A DNA stretch of 64,000 nucleotides. Origin: Bacteroidales bacterium. GTDB lineage: Bacteria; Bacteroidota; Bacteroidia; Bacteroidales; UBA932. Both the position numbers and the translations under genes were made by a program. Where the stretch lies: NCBI GenBank assembly GCA_017627955.1, contig JAGAFU010000059.1:1-64000 (forward strand), written 5' to 3'. Positions 23,399-32,402 of this stretch are shown here, in pieces; position 1 is the stretch's first letter, and each line of letters begins with the position of its first letter. The notes beneath the pieces are model-generated. The model worked only from the letters and a program-made list of their open reading frames with translations. It searched no databases and was not told the origin of the DNA.

Positions 23399-25123
23399 TT
23401 AATCAAACTGAGGTTTCAGGTATTCGCCAATACGGTCCAGCCAGGTGTAGCTGCCGGTTCCCGGGGAAGCTTTCTCCTGGAAGCAATGGGGCCTCAACGC
23501 CAAGGTGTGAAGCTCGGACTGGATTCCCATCGCCCGCATCTTCTCCCAAATCTTGACAGAGTTCATGGCCGCCCACGAATCAGCGTCACCATGGATGAAG
23601 AGCATCGGGGCGGTGTCGAGGTCAAAGGAGAACTCCGGTGCCAGGACGGCTGAGTCGTCATTTCCTCCGCCGGAGTTCGGGCTCTCAAGCCCGTCAGTCA
23701 AGGAATATGCGGGGTATATTCCGATGCCCCACTGGACCTTGCAGGAAACCTTGTCGATGTTGTCTATCGGATAATAGGCCTTATGACGGGAGGAAGTGAC
23801 ACCCATCAATGTCAGGTGGCCTCCTGCCGAGGATCCCATGATCCCGATCCTGTCAGGGTCGAGTCCCTTTTCAGCAGCCTCGGAGCGTACGATACGGATC
23901 GCTCTCTGGAGATCCTGCCAGGCGGTGGTGTGTTTCGCAAGACCGGTCTTCGGCCGGGGGGTGCGGTATTTCATGACCACGACGGCCATTCCCTTCTCAT
24001 TCAAGTACTTCCGGGCTGGAGCGACCTCGAAGTCTTCCGGACGATTGAAGTTATAGGCGCCTCCGGCATAGATGATCTGGATGGCCTTGGTCTTAAGAAC
24101 CGCGGGAATATGCCACTCGATATAAGGCTTGCACTGGTCGGGCTGGGGATCGGGCATCTTCCCTTCCGGCCAGATGTCCTCGACGGTCTTTGTTACCCCG
24201 GGGACCTCGGCGCTGAAGCGGTCCATCAGCTTCTCAGGCTCGCCAAGGGGCCCGAGATACCCCATCTGAGTCATAAACTCGATCCCTCTCTCGAAGCCGA
24301 AGGCTCCATGGCCCTGGCCAGGATAAAGATGCAGCTCGGCGGGAATACCCATGCGGCGAAGCTGCCTGTAGACCTGCGTCGATCCATTCGGGGAATATGG
24401 ATCCATTCCTCCGTGATGGAGACTCATGGGGCAGGTCTTTTCGTCGAACTTGAACACCTTGCTGAGGCTGACATCCGCTCCGTATCCGTCCCTGAGGGAA
24501 GGGGTCCCGGTCTCTCCGTCAGTAGTGACGTAAGCGGGAGCGTTGACGATGGCCCAGTTGATGTGGCAAGGGACCTCGTCCAGCTTGTCAATCGGGGTGT
24601 AAGCTGGAGTCTGGGACGAAGTTGCGAGCAGAAGAGCCAGATGGGAACCAGCTGACATGGAGACTGTTCCTATCTTCTCAGGATCAAATCCCCTCTTGGC
24701 AGCCTCGCTCCGGACCATCCTGACAGCCCTCTGACCATCCTCCCAAGCGCTCTGGTAGATTGGAAGACCGACAGGGCGGGGAGTCCTGTAGACAAAGTTG
24801 ACACACTGGACTCCGATCTTGGTAAGTTCTTTCTCCCAATAGTCAATCAGGTACTTATCACAGCAATTCTGATACGAGCCGCCTGAGATAAGGATCATGC
24901 AGACATCCTTTTTGATTGAGGGGTCAGGGGCGTCGAACCATTCAATATAAGCCACTTTATGCTTTTCCGGCTTGAAACCTTTCTCCCCGACCTCATAGGT
25001 CATGGCAGCGATCTGGTGATCCTGCGGATCGGGCATCTTGCCCTTAGGCCAAATAAGCTCACGCTCCAAGGCAAAGGCCTGCATGGAGCAAAACAGAAGA
25101 ACTAATCCTAATAACTTTTTCAT
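23399..25123 (-). CDS. Secreted tandem alpha/beta hydrolase (duplicated esterase)
   Basis: 574 residues with a signal peptide (LLGLVLLFCSMQAFA). It contains two similar hydrolase units, each opening with WP(K/E)GKMPDPQ: residues ~20-290 and ~300-574. Unit 1 has VCMILISGGSYQNCC, IGTVSMSAGSHLALLLA and the acid/His end HLYPGQGHGAFGF. Unit 2 has IQIIYAGGAYNFNRPE, IGIMGSSAGGHLTLMG (G-x-S-x-G nucleophile) and LHTLALRPHCFQ. In unit 1 the nucleophile is in MSAGS. Related BD-FAE-type esterases remove acetyl or similar groups from plant or host glycans. It lies next to a GH36 enzyme. Confidence 0.82.
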   Translation of the reverse strand: MKKLLGLVLLFCSMQAFALERELIWPKGKMPDPQDHQIAAMTYEVGEKGFKPEKHKVAYIEWFDAPDPSIKKDVCMILISGGSYQNCCDKYLIDYWEKELTKIGVQCVNFVYRTPRPVGLPIYQSAWEDGQRAVRMVRSEAAKRGFDPEKIGTVSMSAGSHLALLLATSSQTPAYTPIDKLDEVPCHINWAIVNAPAYVTTDGETGTPSLRDGYGADVSLSKVFKFDEKTCPMSLHHGGMDPYSPNGSTQVYRQLRRMGIPAELHLYPGQGHGAFGFERGIEFMTQMGYLGPLGEPEKLMDRFSAEVPGVTKTVEDIWPEGKMPDPQPDQCKPYIEWHIPAVLKTKAIQIIYAGGAYNFNRPEDFEVAPARKYLNEKGMAVVVMKYRTPRPKTGLAKHTTAWQDLQRAIRIVRSEAAEKGLDPDRIGIMGSSAGGHLTLMGVTSSRHKAYYPIDNIDKVSCKVQWGIGIYPAYSLTDGLESPNSGGGNDDSAVLAPEFSFDLDTAPMLFIHGDADSWAAMNSVKIWEKMRAMGIQSELHTLALRPHCFQEKASPGTGSYTWLDRIGEYLKPQFD

Positions 25124-25138
25124 ATTTTAAATAATTGA

Positions 25139-27277
25139 TTATTCGGGCAATATGTGATAAATCGCTGATGATTTCGGCTCCGGGAGCGAAATCTTTATTC
25201 CTTCGGAAGCAAGAGCGGAACCCGTCTTTATCACGGTTTCGGCAGTGTCCTCATTTGTGACTTTGTAGTTCCTGGAGGGATCGAGGAATTTAAGGAAGGC
25301 GGTATATTCCGGCTCCTGGCAAGTCTCCTGGCGGAAGGCCTGAAGCACAGCCTCATCAGTCTCCCTGTCGTGCCAGGCTATAGCCGTCCAGTTGGAGTCA
25401 TCCTCCGGACGATGCCAAGGAGTCAAGGGATACATATCCTTGATCAGCAAGTGGTTATATTTCTTCCATTCTCCAAAGGTCGCCCTGAGGCGGTCGTAGT
25501 CCAGCTGCACGTCGTGGGTAAACACTTCTGAAATGTTGTAGACCGGCAACCAGGATGCCCTGGTGATATAGAACGTGCTTCCCCCTGCGAGACCCGGGTC
25601 AAGCTCGCCTGTGGATTCCTTTGTGTTGGCTCCATGGAAAGGAACCCAGCGGTTGAAAGATGTGGTCATCGAGAGGCGAAGGGCCGTGGTCGTACGATCC
25701 GCGTCACTGCGCATGAAAGGAAGGCTCCGGCGCAGGGACTCTATGTCGTTTCTTCCACCTCCGGAAGCGCAATTGTCTATGAATGTGCACTTTCCGTTCT
25801 TCGCACAGAACTCTATGATCCGGTCCCATAGCTCGTAATGACCTTGGATCGCCAGGTTTTCTGTGATTCCGGTCCGTGGCAGTCCTGTCTTCTCAGCTGT
25901 CTTGGCATCAAATCCTGTCCAGGCCTTGACAGGGTTGGAGTTATTGTCCTCCCTGAACAGATCAACACCGTTCTCCCCCATCATCTTCGTGATCCTGCCG
26001 AGGGTCCACTCCAGACAGTCCTTATTACCGAGATTGTTGGTGTACCGGTTTCCACGGTTGTGGTCCGCCCACTGGGGATCGTAGCCGTAATTCTTCGCCA
26101 GGTCTTCCACATCACAGACACTCTCCGGCTCAAACCAGGTCAGGACCTTCATCCCTGCCTTGTGACAAGCCTCATTTGACTCAAGGAAGGTCTTGCCTGG
26201 CCATTTGACCGTGTCCAGTTCCCAGGTTCCGACAGTCCCGTACCAGTCTGAAGGTACCGTGTTGCCTCTAGGGTCGAAGTACCACCCGGCGTCGAACCAC
26301 CGAAAATCAGGGACAACATCCTCATAAACAAGCCTTTCCAAAGTCCTTTTCCAAGTGTAGAACCGCTCTGAGATCGATCCGTCGGAGTTGGGAAGTCCGG
26401 TGTCGGCGGCGAAACAGGTGGTCGAGAACGGCTTTATCCGGTTGCCTTGCGCATCGGCGGCAGGCATGTTGTATTTGATGAACCACTCTCTCCAAAGGTT
26501 GGTGGCGGCATCCCTGTCCCGGCCTTTGTAAGGAAGCATCACGATGAGGGCCGTACGAACCTTCTCCCCGGGAATCAGGACGGAATCGAATCCGACGCAA
26601 TTGGCCGCGGTCAAGGTCGTGACATCGCCTTCCGACTTGAACTCGGCACTCCAGGTCCCCGCCCAACCCAAAGCGAGCAAGGTTCCTCCGTCCCCATGGA
26701 CGAGATCGAAATAAGGGAAATAGACATGCGTGGCTCTCCCGTAAGGAGACACGAAAGTGACCGTTGTGTCTTTAAGAGGAGTCTGATAATCAGCGTATTT
26801 GTTTCGCTGGTCACCAAGGCAACCGCACAGGACAGGATCAACGCCATTGAATCCGATGACCGCGCTGTTGAGTCCGGACAGTGTCTTGCTGGGAGCTGAA
26901 CCGGAGTTCTCGAACCAGACAGTGTACTCCAATTCCCCGAACTCACTGTTGAGGAAGGCTTCCACGGTGGCTGTCAGATTCTCATCCATTCGGAAAGTGG
27001 CCGTTAGGGACTTCCCGGAAGTTTCTGTTTTACAGTCTTTTGAGACCAACTCAAAACCTTTGAGGCCCTTTACCGGCACACCGCCATAAACAAACGAGAC
27101 AGGCACCTGCGAGGGGTCCTCAACCCAATTCCCGAACATTTCAGGTCCGGTCTGAAGATCGGCGCATCCTCTGTCAGTTGGAGCGACCACCCCTTTAGTG
27201 GGATTGACCACACCTCCATTCCCGCAGCCGGACAGAAAGATGGAAGCGAAAATCAGCGATAAAACGAATCTTCTCAT
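25139..27277 (-). CDS. GH36-family alpha-galactosidase lipoprotein
   Basis: 712 residues from MRRFVLSLIFASIFLSGCGN, a lipoprotein signal. An in-frame extension to 27304 is rejected because it runs into the promoter box. The N-terminal ~270 residues form the beta-sandwich. The barrel has WFDAGWYFD, VLTWFEPESVCD, DLFREDNNSNP (the nucleophile Asp is expected in this segment) and CASGGGRNDIESLRRS with PFMRSDADRTT (acid/base Asp), all typical of clan GH-D family 36. It probably cleaves terminal alpha-galactosides at the cell surface or in the periplasm. Confidence 0.85.
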   Translation of the reverse strand: MRRFVLSLIFASIFLSGCGNGGVVNPTKGVVAPTDRGCADLQTGPEMFGNWVEDPSQVPVSFVYGGVPVKGLKGFELVSKDCKTETSGKSLTATFRMDENLTATVEAFLNSEFGELEYTVWFENSGSAPSKTLSGLNSAVIGFNGVDPVLCGCLGDQRNKYADYQTPLKDTTVTFVSPYGRATHVYFPYFDLVHGDGGTLLALGWAGTWSAEFKSEGDVTTLTAANCVGFDSVLIPGEKVRTALIVMLPYKGRDRDAATNLWREWFIKYNMPAADAQGNRIKPFSTTCFAADTGLPNSDGSISERFYTWKRTLERLVYEDVVPDFRWFDAGWYFDPRGNTVPSDWYGTVGTWELDTVKWPGKTFLESNEACHKAGMKVLTWFEPESVCDVEDLAKNYGYDPQWADHNRGNRYTNNLGNKDCLEWTLGRITKMMGENGVDLFREDNNSNPVKAWTGFDAKTAEKTGLPRTGITENLAIQGHYELWDRIIEFCAKNGKCTFIDNCASGGGRNDIESLRRSLPFMRSDADRTTTALRLSMTTSFNRWVPFHGANTKESTGELDPGLAGGSTFYITRASWLPVYNISEVFTHDVQLDYDRLRATFGEWKKYNHLLIKDMYPLTPWHRPEDDSNWTAIAWHDRETDEAVLQAFRQETCQEPEYTAFLKFLDPSRNYKVTNEDTAETVIKTGSALASEGIKISLPEPKSSAIYHILPE

Positions 27278-27301
27278 TGTGGAAAAAAATATGCGGTTAT
27301 T

Positions 27302-27309
27302 CAAAGATA
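27302..27309 (-). promoter_or_regulatory. Promoter -7 box of the GH36 gene
   Basis: TATCTTTG on the minus strand, 24 nt upstream of the ATG at 27277. It decides the start codon by excluding the longer frame. The divergent gene at 27363 has a weaker TATAATTG-like box at about 27350. Confidence 0.6.
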
Positions 27310-27362
27310 ATCACTATTTTTATATGTTCACTTAAAAAAACCGATTAATTATAATTGAGATT

Positions 27363-28220
27363 ATGAGAAAAATAATTTCCGCGTTGTCAGTGCTGCTGCT
27401 TTTGCCCGCAATCAGTCTCAAGGCCGGGAAAATCATAACCGACAGCGTCCAAAGCCAGATCCTCGGCGCTGAAGTGAAATACAATGTCTACCTTCCGGAT
27501 GGCTTCGACAAGTCCGAAAAGCAGTACCCTGTCGTCTATCTTCTCCATGGGCTCTACGGCACCTACCAGGACTGGGAGCAGAAAGGCACCATGAAAGATT
27601 TGGCTGACGAGCTGATCCGTTCCGGCGAGGCTGTTGAGATGATCATTGTCATGCCCAACGCCGGCGACCCTGACATACACAATGTCTACAACGGCTATTT
27701 CAATATGCCCAATTGGAACTACGAGGACTTCTTTTTCAAGGAGTTCATCCCGGCGGTGGAAAAGAAATATCGTGGAATAGGCGACAAGGGCCACAGGGCC
27801 GTGATGGGCCTTTCCATGGGCGGAGGCGGAAGCACGGTCTATGCCCAGAGGCATCCGGACATGTTCTCAAGCTGCTACGCCATGAGCGCCTGGCTCGACC
27901 AGCAGATCAATCCGAACACTCCTGAGGAGAAGAAGGACAAGTTCTACTACACCTGCAAGGCTGTCCGGGAGCATTCCGCGCTCGACTATGTCGATAACGC
28001 CGACGATGTCACCCTGGAGGCCCTCAGGACAGTCAAATGGTTCTTCGACTGCGGAGACGACGACTACCTCGTCACCCTTTCCTTCGAGCTGCACAAGAAG
28101 ATGGCCCTCAAGCGGGTGAAGGACGAACTGCGTGTCCGTGACGGAGTCCACAACTGGGAATATTGGCACACAGCCCTACGCACGGCCCTTCCATTCGCCT
28201 CAAGGAATTTTGACAAGTAA
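27363..28220 (+). CDS. Secreted esterase D / feruloyl-esterase-like alpha/beta hydrolase, copy 1
   Basis: 285 residues with a signal peptide (ISALSVLLLLPAISLKA). The fold is recognised from KYNVYLPDGFDKSEKQYPVVYLLHGLYGTYQDW, MPNAGDPDIHN, AVMGLSMGGGGSTVYAQRHP (nucleophile Ser in GLSMGG), FFDCGDDDYLV and RDGVHNWEYWHTAL (catalytic His). The family includes feruloyl and acetyl esterases that act on glycans. It is the first of two adjacent paralogues, 65% or more alike by eye. Confidence 0.88.
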   Translation: MRKIISALSVLLLLPAISLKAGKIITDSVQSQILGAEVKYNVYLPDGFDKSEKQYPVVYLLHGLYGTYQDWEQKGTMKDLADELIRSGEAVEMIIVMPNAGDPDIHNVYNGYFNMPNWNYEDFFFKEFIPAVEKKYRGIGDKGHRAVMGLSMGGGGSTVYAQRHPDMFSSCYAMSAWLDQQINPNTPEEKKDKFYYTCKAVREHSALDYVDNADDVTLEALRTVKWFFDCGDDDYLVTLSFELHKKMALKRVKDELRVRDGVHNWEYWHTALRTALPFASRNFDK

Positions 28221-28232
28221 CAACCGGTGATC

Positions 28233-29093
28233 ATGAGGAAGATCTTTTACTTGACCATTTTATCCCTTCTTCTGCCGGCATTTTCCGCCATGGCGGGAAA
28301 GGTTGTGACCGACAGCCTTGAAAGCAAGGTTCTGGGAGCGAGCATAAAATACAATGTTTATCTTCCCAGCGGTTTTGACAAGTCCGACAAACAATATCCT
28401 GTGATTTACATGCTTCACGGACTCAGCGACACCTACACCGCATGGGCCGAAAGAGGAGGTATGCAGACGGTTGCCGATGAGCTGATCGGCACCGGAGAGC
28501 TCAGGGAGGTTGTGATTATCATGCCCAATGCCGGTGGTCCGGACATCCACAACACCTGGAACGGCTATTTCAACATGCCTGGATGGAACTACGAGGATTT
28601 CTTCTTCAAGGAATTCCTTCCTCAAGTCGAACGGAAGTATCGGATAATCAGTGATAAAGGGCACCGGGCTGTTATGGGTCTCTCCATGGGCGGAGGCGGC
28701 AGTACCGTCTATTGCCAAAGGCATCCGGACATGTTCTCGAGCTGCTACGCGATGAGCGCCTGGCTGGAGAACAAGCAGGGCCAGGTAGGAGGGAAAGACT
28801 TGAAAAAAGACAAGTTGTACTATGTCAGCAACGCTGTCAATGAACATTCCGCGCTCGATTTCATCGACAATGCTGACGATGCCACGCTTAAGGCTCTCCG
28901 CACGGTGAAATGGTTCTTCGACTGCGGCGACGATGACTTTCTCGTCCGTCTCTCCTTTGATCTCCACATGAAGATGAAAGAGAAAGGAGTGAAAAGCGAG
29001 CTGCGGGTGCGCAACGGGGTCCATAACTGGGAATATTGGCACACGGCCCTTCGCACTGCCCTGCCGTACGCTTCAAGGAACTTCGACAAATAG
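28233..29093 (+). CDS. Secreted esterase D / feruloyl-esterase-like alpha/beta hydrolase, copy 2
   Basis: 286 residues from the ATG at 28233; a GTG at 28227 is an alternative. It has a signal peptide and the same motifs as copy 1: KYNVYLPSGFDKSDKQYPVIYMLHG, MPNAGGPDIHN, AVMGLSMGGGGSTVYCQRHP and RNGVHNWEYWHTAL. It begins 12 nt after copy 1 and ends 3 nt before the sialidase-like gene, so these are one operon. The tandem pair arose by duplication; the differences lie mainly in the segment between the Ser and His residues, which may change substrate choice. Confidence 0.88.
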   Translation: MRKIFYLTILSLLLPAFSAMAGKVVTDSLESKVLGASIKYNVYLPSGFDKSDKQYPVIYMLHGLSDTYTAWAERGGMQTVADELIGTGELREVVIIMPNAGGPDIHNTWNGYFNMPGWNYEDFFFKEFLPQVERKYRIISDKGHRAVMGLSMGGGGSTVYCQRHPDMFSSCYAMSAWLENKQGQVGGKDLKKDKLYYVSNAVNEHSALDFIDNADDATLKALRTVKWFFDCGDDDFLVRLSFDLHMKMKEKGVKSELRVRNGVHNWEYWHTALRTALPYASRNFDK

Positions 29094-29096
29094 GAC

Positions 29097-30332
29097 ATGA
29101 GGTTCAGGGGACTGGGAATATTGCTCGCGGCGGTCACCGCCTCCGTCTTGGCTTCTTGCCGGTCGGGCGGTAAGGATAGTCATATCGTCGCCTCCGAGGT
29201 CGTGATAACCGAGTCCCCGGCCCCGGACAGCGTGTTCCTCTACACCCCCGGAATTGTTGAGGGATTTGACGGAAGGCTCGTCGTGTCAGTCGATTACGGT
29301 GGCCCTGGCACAAGCGTGCTGGATGGTTCCCGGTCAGATTTCGGGGACTACAAGTCCGGCAACCAGATCCGGGTACTTTTGTCGGACGACGAAGGGAAAA
29401 CCTGGAGGGAGACATCCGCCAGGATCCCTATGATGCACGAGATCCTGTTCAAAGCCGGGAAGTCTCTCTACATGATAGGCCATTCAGGCCGGCTTCTCAT
29501 AACCCGGAGTGACGACAACGGGGAGACCTGGTCTGAGCCTTCAGTCCTGTGCCCGGAACCACGCTGGCACCAGAGCTGCGCCCCGGTTGACATCCACGAC
29601 GGGAAAATAACCCTGGTCTATGAGAAATGGGTCTCTGACGGCCATCCTTGGCCAGGAGTGGGCCCGGTGCTGATGCAGGCCAAGGTCGACGACGACCTGA
29701 CGGAAGCTTCCAGCTGGAAGTTCTCGGATCTGTACAACCCGGACGAGGACATGGAAGCTTCGAGACCTTCCGGCATCCCCTTAACTGATCCCGGAAAGGC
29801 CGGCATCCTGGAGACAAATGTGATCAGGGTTTATGATGAGAAAAACCCTTTCTATGACCCGAGTGGCAAGGCTGTTGTCTTGATGATGAGGGCCAGCGTC
29901 GGTCTTCCTGACATCGGGGTCATGATGAAGGGTGTGGAGAAGCCTGACGGGAGCCTCGCTGTCGAAAAGCTCACGAAGAACGGCCGGGAGATGTACTTTG
30001 CCCATATTCCAGGAGCCGACCTGAAGTTCTACGTGGTTTATGACCCTGAAAGCCGCCTTTACTGGTTGCTTCATTCCCAGATGGACGGGAGGATGAACTA
30101 CCGTCGAAGGCTCGCCCTGTCATATTCCCCGGACCTTCTGAAATGGACTTTCGCCGGTCTCGTGGCCGTCGGCCCGGCGGACAACGCCGCGCGCCACTAT
30201 GCCTCCATGATCATTCATGGGGACGACCTCCTTATTGTCAGCCGCTCCGGAGACGAGCAGGCCAGAAACTCCCATGACGGGAACCTTGTGACCTTCCATA
30301 GAGTAAAGGATTTTAGAAGTTTAATATATTAA
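29097..30332 (+). CDS. Sialidase/BNR-repeat family lipoprotein
   Basis: 411 residues. A lipoprotein signal ends at VLASCRSG (Cys ~21). Asp-box repeats are visible: LLSDDEGKTWRET (~98) and TRSDDNGETWSEP (~140), with further degenerate blades (GRMNYRRRLALSYSPDLLKW). This is a six-bladed propeller of the exo-alpha-sialidase superfamily. A catalytic Arg triad cannot be assigned with confidence, so sialidase activity is not certain; other glycoside-acting propellers look alike. It lies in an operon with two esterases. Confidence 0.75.
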   Translation: MRFRGLGILLAAVTASVLASCRSGGKDSHIVASEVVITESPAPDSVFLYTPGIVEGFDGRLVVSVDYGGPGTSVLDGSRSDFGDYKSGNQIRVLLSDDEGKTWRETSARIPMMHEILFKAGKSLYMIGHSGRLLITRSDDNGETWSEPSVLCPEPRWHQSCAPVDIHDGKITLVYEKWVSDGHPWPGVGPVLMQAKVDDDLTEASSWKFSDLYNPDEDMEASRPSGIPLTDPGKAGILETNVIRVYDEKNPFYDPSGKAVVLMMRASVGLPDIGVMMKGVEKPDGSLAVEKLTKNGREMYFAHIPGADLKFYVVYDPESRLYWLLHSQMDGRMNYRRRLALSYSPDLLKWTFAGLVAVGPADNAARHYASMIIHGDDLLIVSRSGDEQARNSHDGNLVTFHRVKDFRSLIY

Positions 30333-30350
30333 CACAAAACTATTTCCATT

Positions 30351-31721
30351 ATGCGACCTTTGAAATTATTATCCACCTTAGCCGTATTTCTGATCTCTTT
30401 GACCGTCTCGGCGCAGCAAGTGAAACTCTCTGATAAGGAGCTTTACAACGCCATCTGGGCGATGGGACAGATGTATCCCGACGGCTTCACCCTTGACCTG
30501 AACACCCTCAGACAGCCAGAAAAAGGACTGATGGTGTCCTACATCGCTACTCAGAACAGTTTTGACAAAAAAAGTATCCCCGCAGTGGTGAAACACGCCC
30601 GCGAACATGACGGTCTCGTCGGTGGCTGGTACAATCCCGAGAATGGCAAATATTATTTCGACTCGACTCGCATGTTCCCTGAGGACAGCCTCGCGGCGGC
30701 CCTGGAATTCGCCCGTCAGAACCATCAGCACACTGTTTATGACGCTGGCAAGGGCATCAACATCAAGTCCAACTACGAGCAGAAAGACTGCCGCATCATT
30801 TTCGACTGCGACATGGGCTCCTCGACCGACGACCTGTTCGCCCTGATGCTCCTTTACCGTTACATGGACATGAAGCGCTGCAACCTCCTTGGTGTCGTGG
30901 TTGACCGCATGGGAGCCGCCAACGCTGACGCTGTCGACGTGATGAACAACTTCTACGGCTACCCGGACATCCCGATCGGCCTTGAGAGGGCGGGAATACA
31001 TGATCCTAAGGTGTTTATCCCCTATCACAATGTCGCTTACGCGCGCACCGAGGATGCCGAGAAACTCTTCAAGCAGACCTACAAGAGCAAGGACGAGTAC
31101 CCGGAGGGCTACAAGCTTTACCGCAAACTCCTCGCGGAGCAGCCTGACCACAGCGTGACGATCGCCTCCGTCGGATTCGTGACCTCTCTTTCACGCCTGC
31201 TCCAATCCGGTCCGGATGAATATTCCAACCTGTCCGGAGTCGAGCTTGTTAGGAATAAGGTGAAAGCCATCTATGCGATGGGCGGAGTGTTTGGCGAGGC
31301 TGTAGAGCCTGACTACAACTTCACTCAGGCCATCGATTTCTCGCTGAAATTCTTTGAGTTATGGCCCAAGGAGGTCGACATCATTTTCTGCCCCGGAGAG
31401 GTCGGAGATCCTCTCGACTACAAGCCGGACCAGGTCATCGCCGACATCAACTGGACCGACTGCCATCCGATCAAGTGGGTTTACCAGAACGTGCAGTGCG
31501 ACACCGGCCAGAAGATGTGGGATCCGCTCGCCGTGATCAACGCTGTCGAGGGTGACGACCTCTATACCCTTTCCGAGAGGGGCTGGGTAGAGCTGACTCC
31601 GAAGGGCGAGACCATCTTCACTGCCGACCCGAAGGGCAACGCCCGTTACCAGTTCCCCGGCGACCAGGAGTGGTGCGACACCGTCCTGAAGTACATAAGA
31701 CTGATGGCAATCCAGCATTAG
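30351..31721 (+). CDS. Nucleoside-hydrolase-like secreted protein with an extra N-terminal domain
   Basis: 456 residues with a signal peptide (LLSTLAVFLISLTVSA). Residues ~145-456 carry the inosine/uridine-preferring nucleoside hydrolase pattern: RIIFDCDMGSSTDDLFALMLLYR (calcium-binding DxDxxxDD), LLGVVVDRMGAANADAVDVM, and VTIASVGFVTSLSRLL. The N-terminal ~120 residues (KLSDKELYNAIWAMGQMYPDGFTLDL and so on) form an additional domain I do not recognise. Secreted members may salvage ribose or bases, or act on other N-glycosides. The gene follows the sialidase-like gene by 18 nt. Confidence 0.75.
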   Translation: MRPLKLLSTLAVFLISLTVSAQQVKLSDKELYNAIWAMGQMYPDGFTLDLNTLRQPEKGLMVSYIATQNSFDKKSIPAVVKHAREHDGLVGGWYNPENGKYYFDSTRMFPEDSLAAALEFARQNHQHTVYDAGKGINIKSNYEQKDCRIIFDCDMGSSTDDLFALMLLYRYMDMKRCNLLGVVVDRMGAANADAVDVMNNFYGYPDIPIGLERAGIHDPKVFIPYHNVAYARTEDAEKLFKQTYKSKDEYPEGYKLYRKLLAEQPDHSVTIASVGFVTSLSRLLQSGPDEYSNLSGVELVRNKVKAIYAMGGVFGEAVEPDYNFTQAIDFSLKFFELWPKEVDIIFCPGEVGDPLDYKPDQVIADINWTDCHPIKWVYQNVQCDTGQKMWDPLAVINAVEGDDLYTLSERGWVELTPKGETIFTADPKGNARYQFPGDQEWCDTVLKYIRLMAIQH

Positions 31722-31728
31722 AAGCGAT

Positions 31729-32247
31729 ATGGTAAAGACTATTCTGGCTCTTTCGCTCATGGGAGTACTGTTCTCATGCGTCAAACCATGGGACAACAAA
31801 TATGTGAAAAATGTCGCGCCAGAGACGATCAAGGAATATGAGCACTCATATTCCGGAACGATGATGTGGTACATCACCTGGTACAGGATTGAGAAGGGGG
31901 AAGACGGCAAACCGCGGCTCCTGTATTCCAAAGACTGCAATCCGGAGATAACGATCTACAAGTGCCCCGACGACGCTCTTGCCAAGATCGACGGGTTCGT
32001 CAGGGAGCATAAGCTCTGGAAGCTGGAGAACTCCTATACTCCTAAGTTTGAGGTACTTGACGGATACATGTGGCACACCCACATAGGTTACGAAGACGGT
32101 TCGATCTCGACCGGTGGCTCCAATGCCTGGCCACCGGCCAAGCTCCAGGCCGGACTCGCCGCCATCGAATCATATATCCAGTCCATACTCGACTCCGCCA
32201 CCCCCTCCGACATCCTCGGCACCACCTCCCACCCGCTCGACCGCTGA
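31729..32247 (+). CDS. Hypothetical lipoprotein
   Basis: 172 residues. A lipoprotein signal ends at LFSCVKPWD (Cys ~17). The body (MMWYITWYRIEKGEDGKPRLLYSKDC, then HTHIGYEDGSISTGGSNAWP) has no recognised family. The last ~20 residues (SATPSDILGTTSHPLDR) run into the repeat-rich gap and may be an extension. It starts 7 nt after the nucleoside-hydrolase-like gene and ends that operon. Confidence 0.6.
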   Translation: MVKTILALSLMGVLFSCVKPWDNKYVKNVAPETIKEYEHSYSGTMMWYITWYRIEKGEDGKPRLLYSKDCNPEITIYKCPDDALAKIDGFVREHKLWKLENSYTPKFEVLDGYMWHTHIGYEDGSISTGGSNAWPPAKLQAGLAAIESYIQSILDSATPSDILGTTSHPLDR

Positions 32248-32263
32248 TCCAAGCTGCCGGCGG

Positions 32264-32339
32264 CGGTCCCTGAGCGGTAGTTCGGCTCCGCTCACTAACC
32301 GTGGTTCGGCGGCGGTCCCTGAGCGAAGTCGAAGGATCT
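32264..32339 (+). repeat. Intergenic cluster of dispersed repeats related to family A
   Basis: CGGTCCCTGAGCGG at 32264-32277 is followed by TTCGGCTCCGCTCACTAACC, and CGGTCCCTGAGCGAAGTCGA begins again at 32313. The pieces are diverged, rearranged relatives of the 28-bp family A unit. They separate the preceding operon from the S41 protease gene. Confidence 0.6.
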
Positions 32340-32371
32340 CACCGGCATTAGGAGAATGGCACGATATTTAG

Positions 32372-32379
32372 TACTTTTG
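32372..32379 (+). promoter_or_regulatory. Promoter -7 box of the S41 protease operon
   Basis: TACTTTTG fits TAnnTTTG and lies 23 nt before the ATG at 32403. It overlaps a possible GTG start at 32379, which is therefore rejected. Confidence 0.55.
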
Positions 32380-32402
32380 TGCTTCGGTTAATTACGAAGA
32401 AC

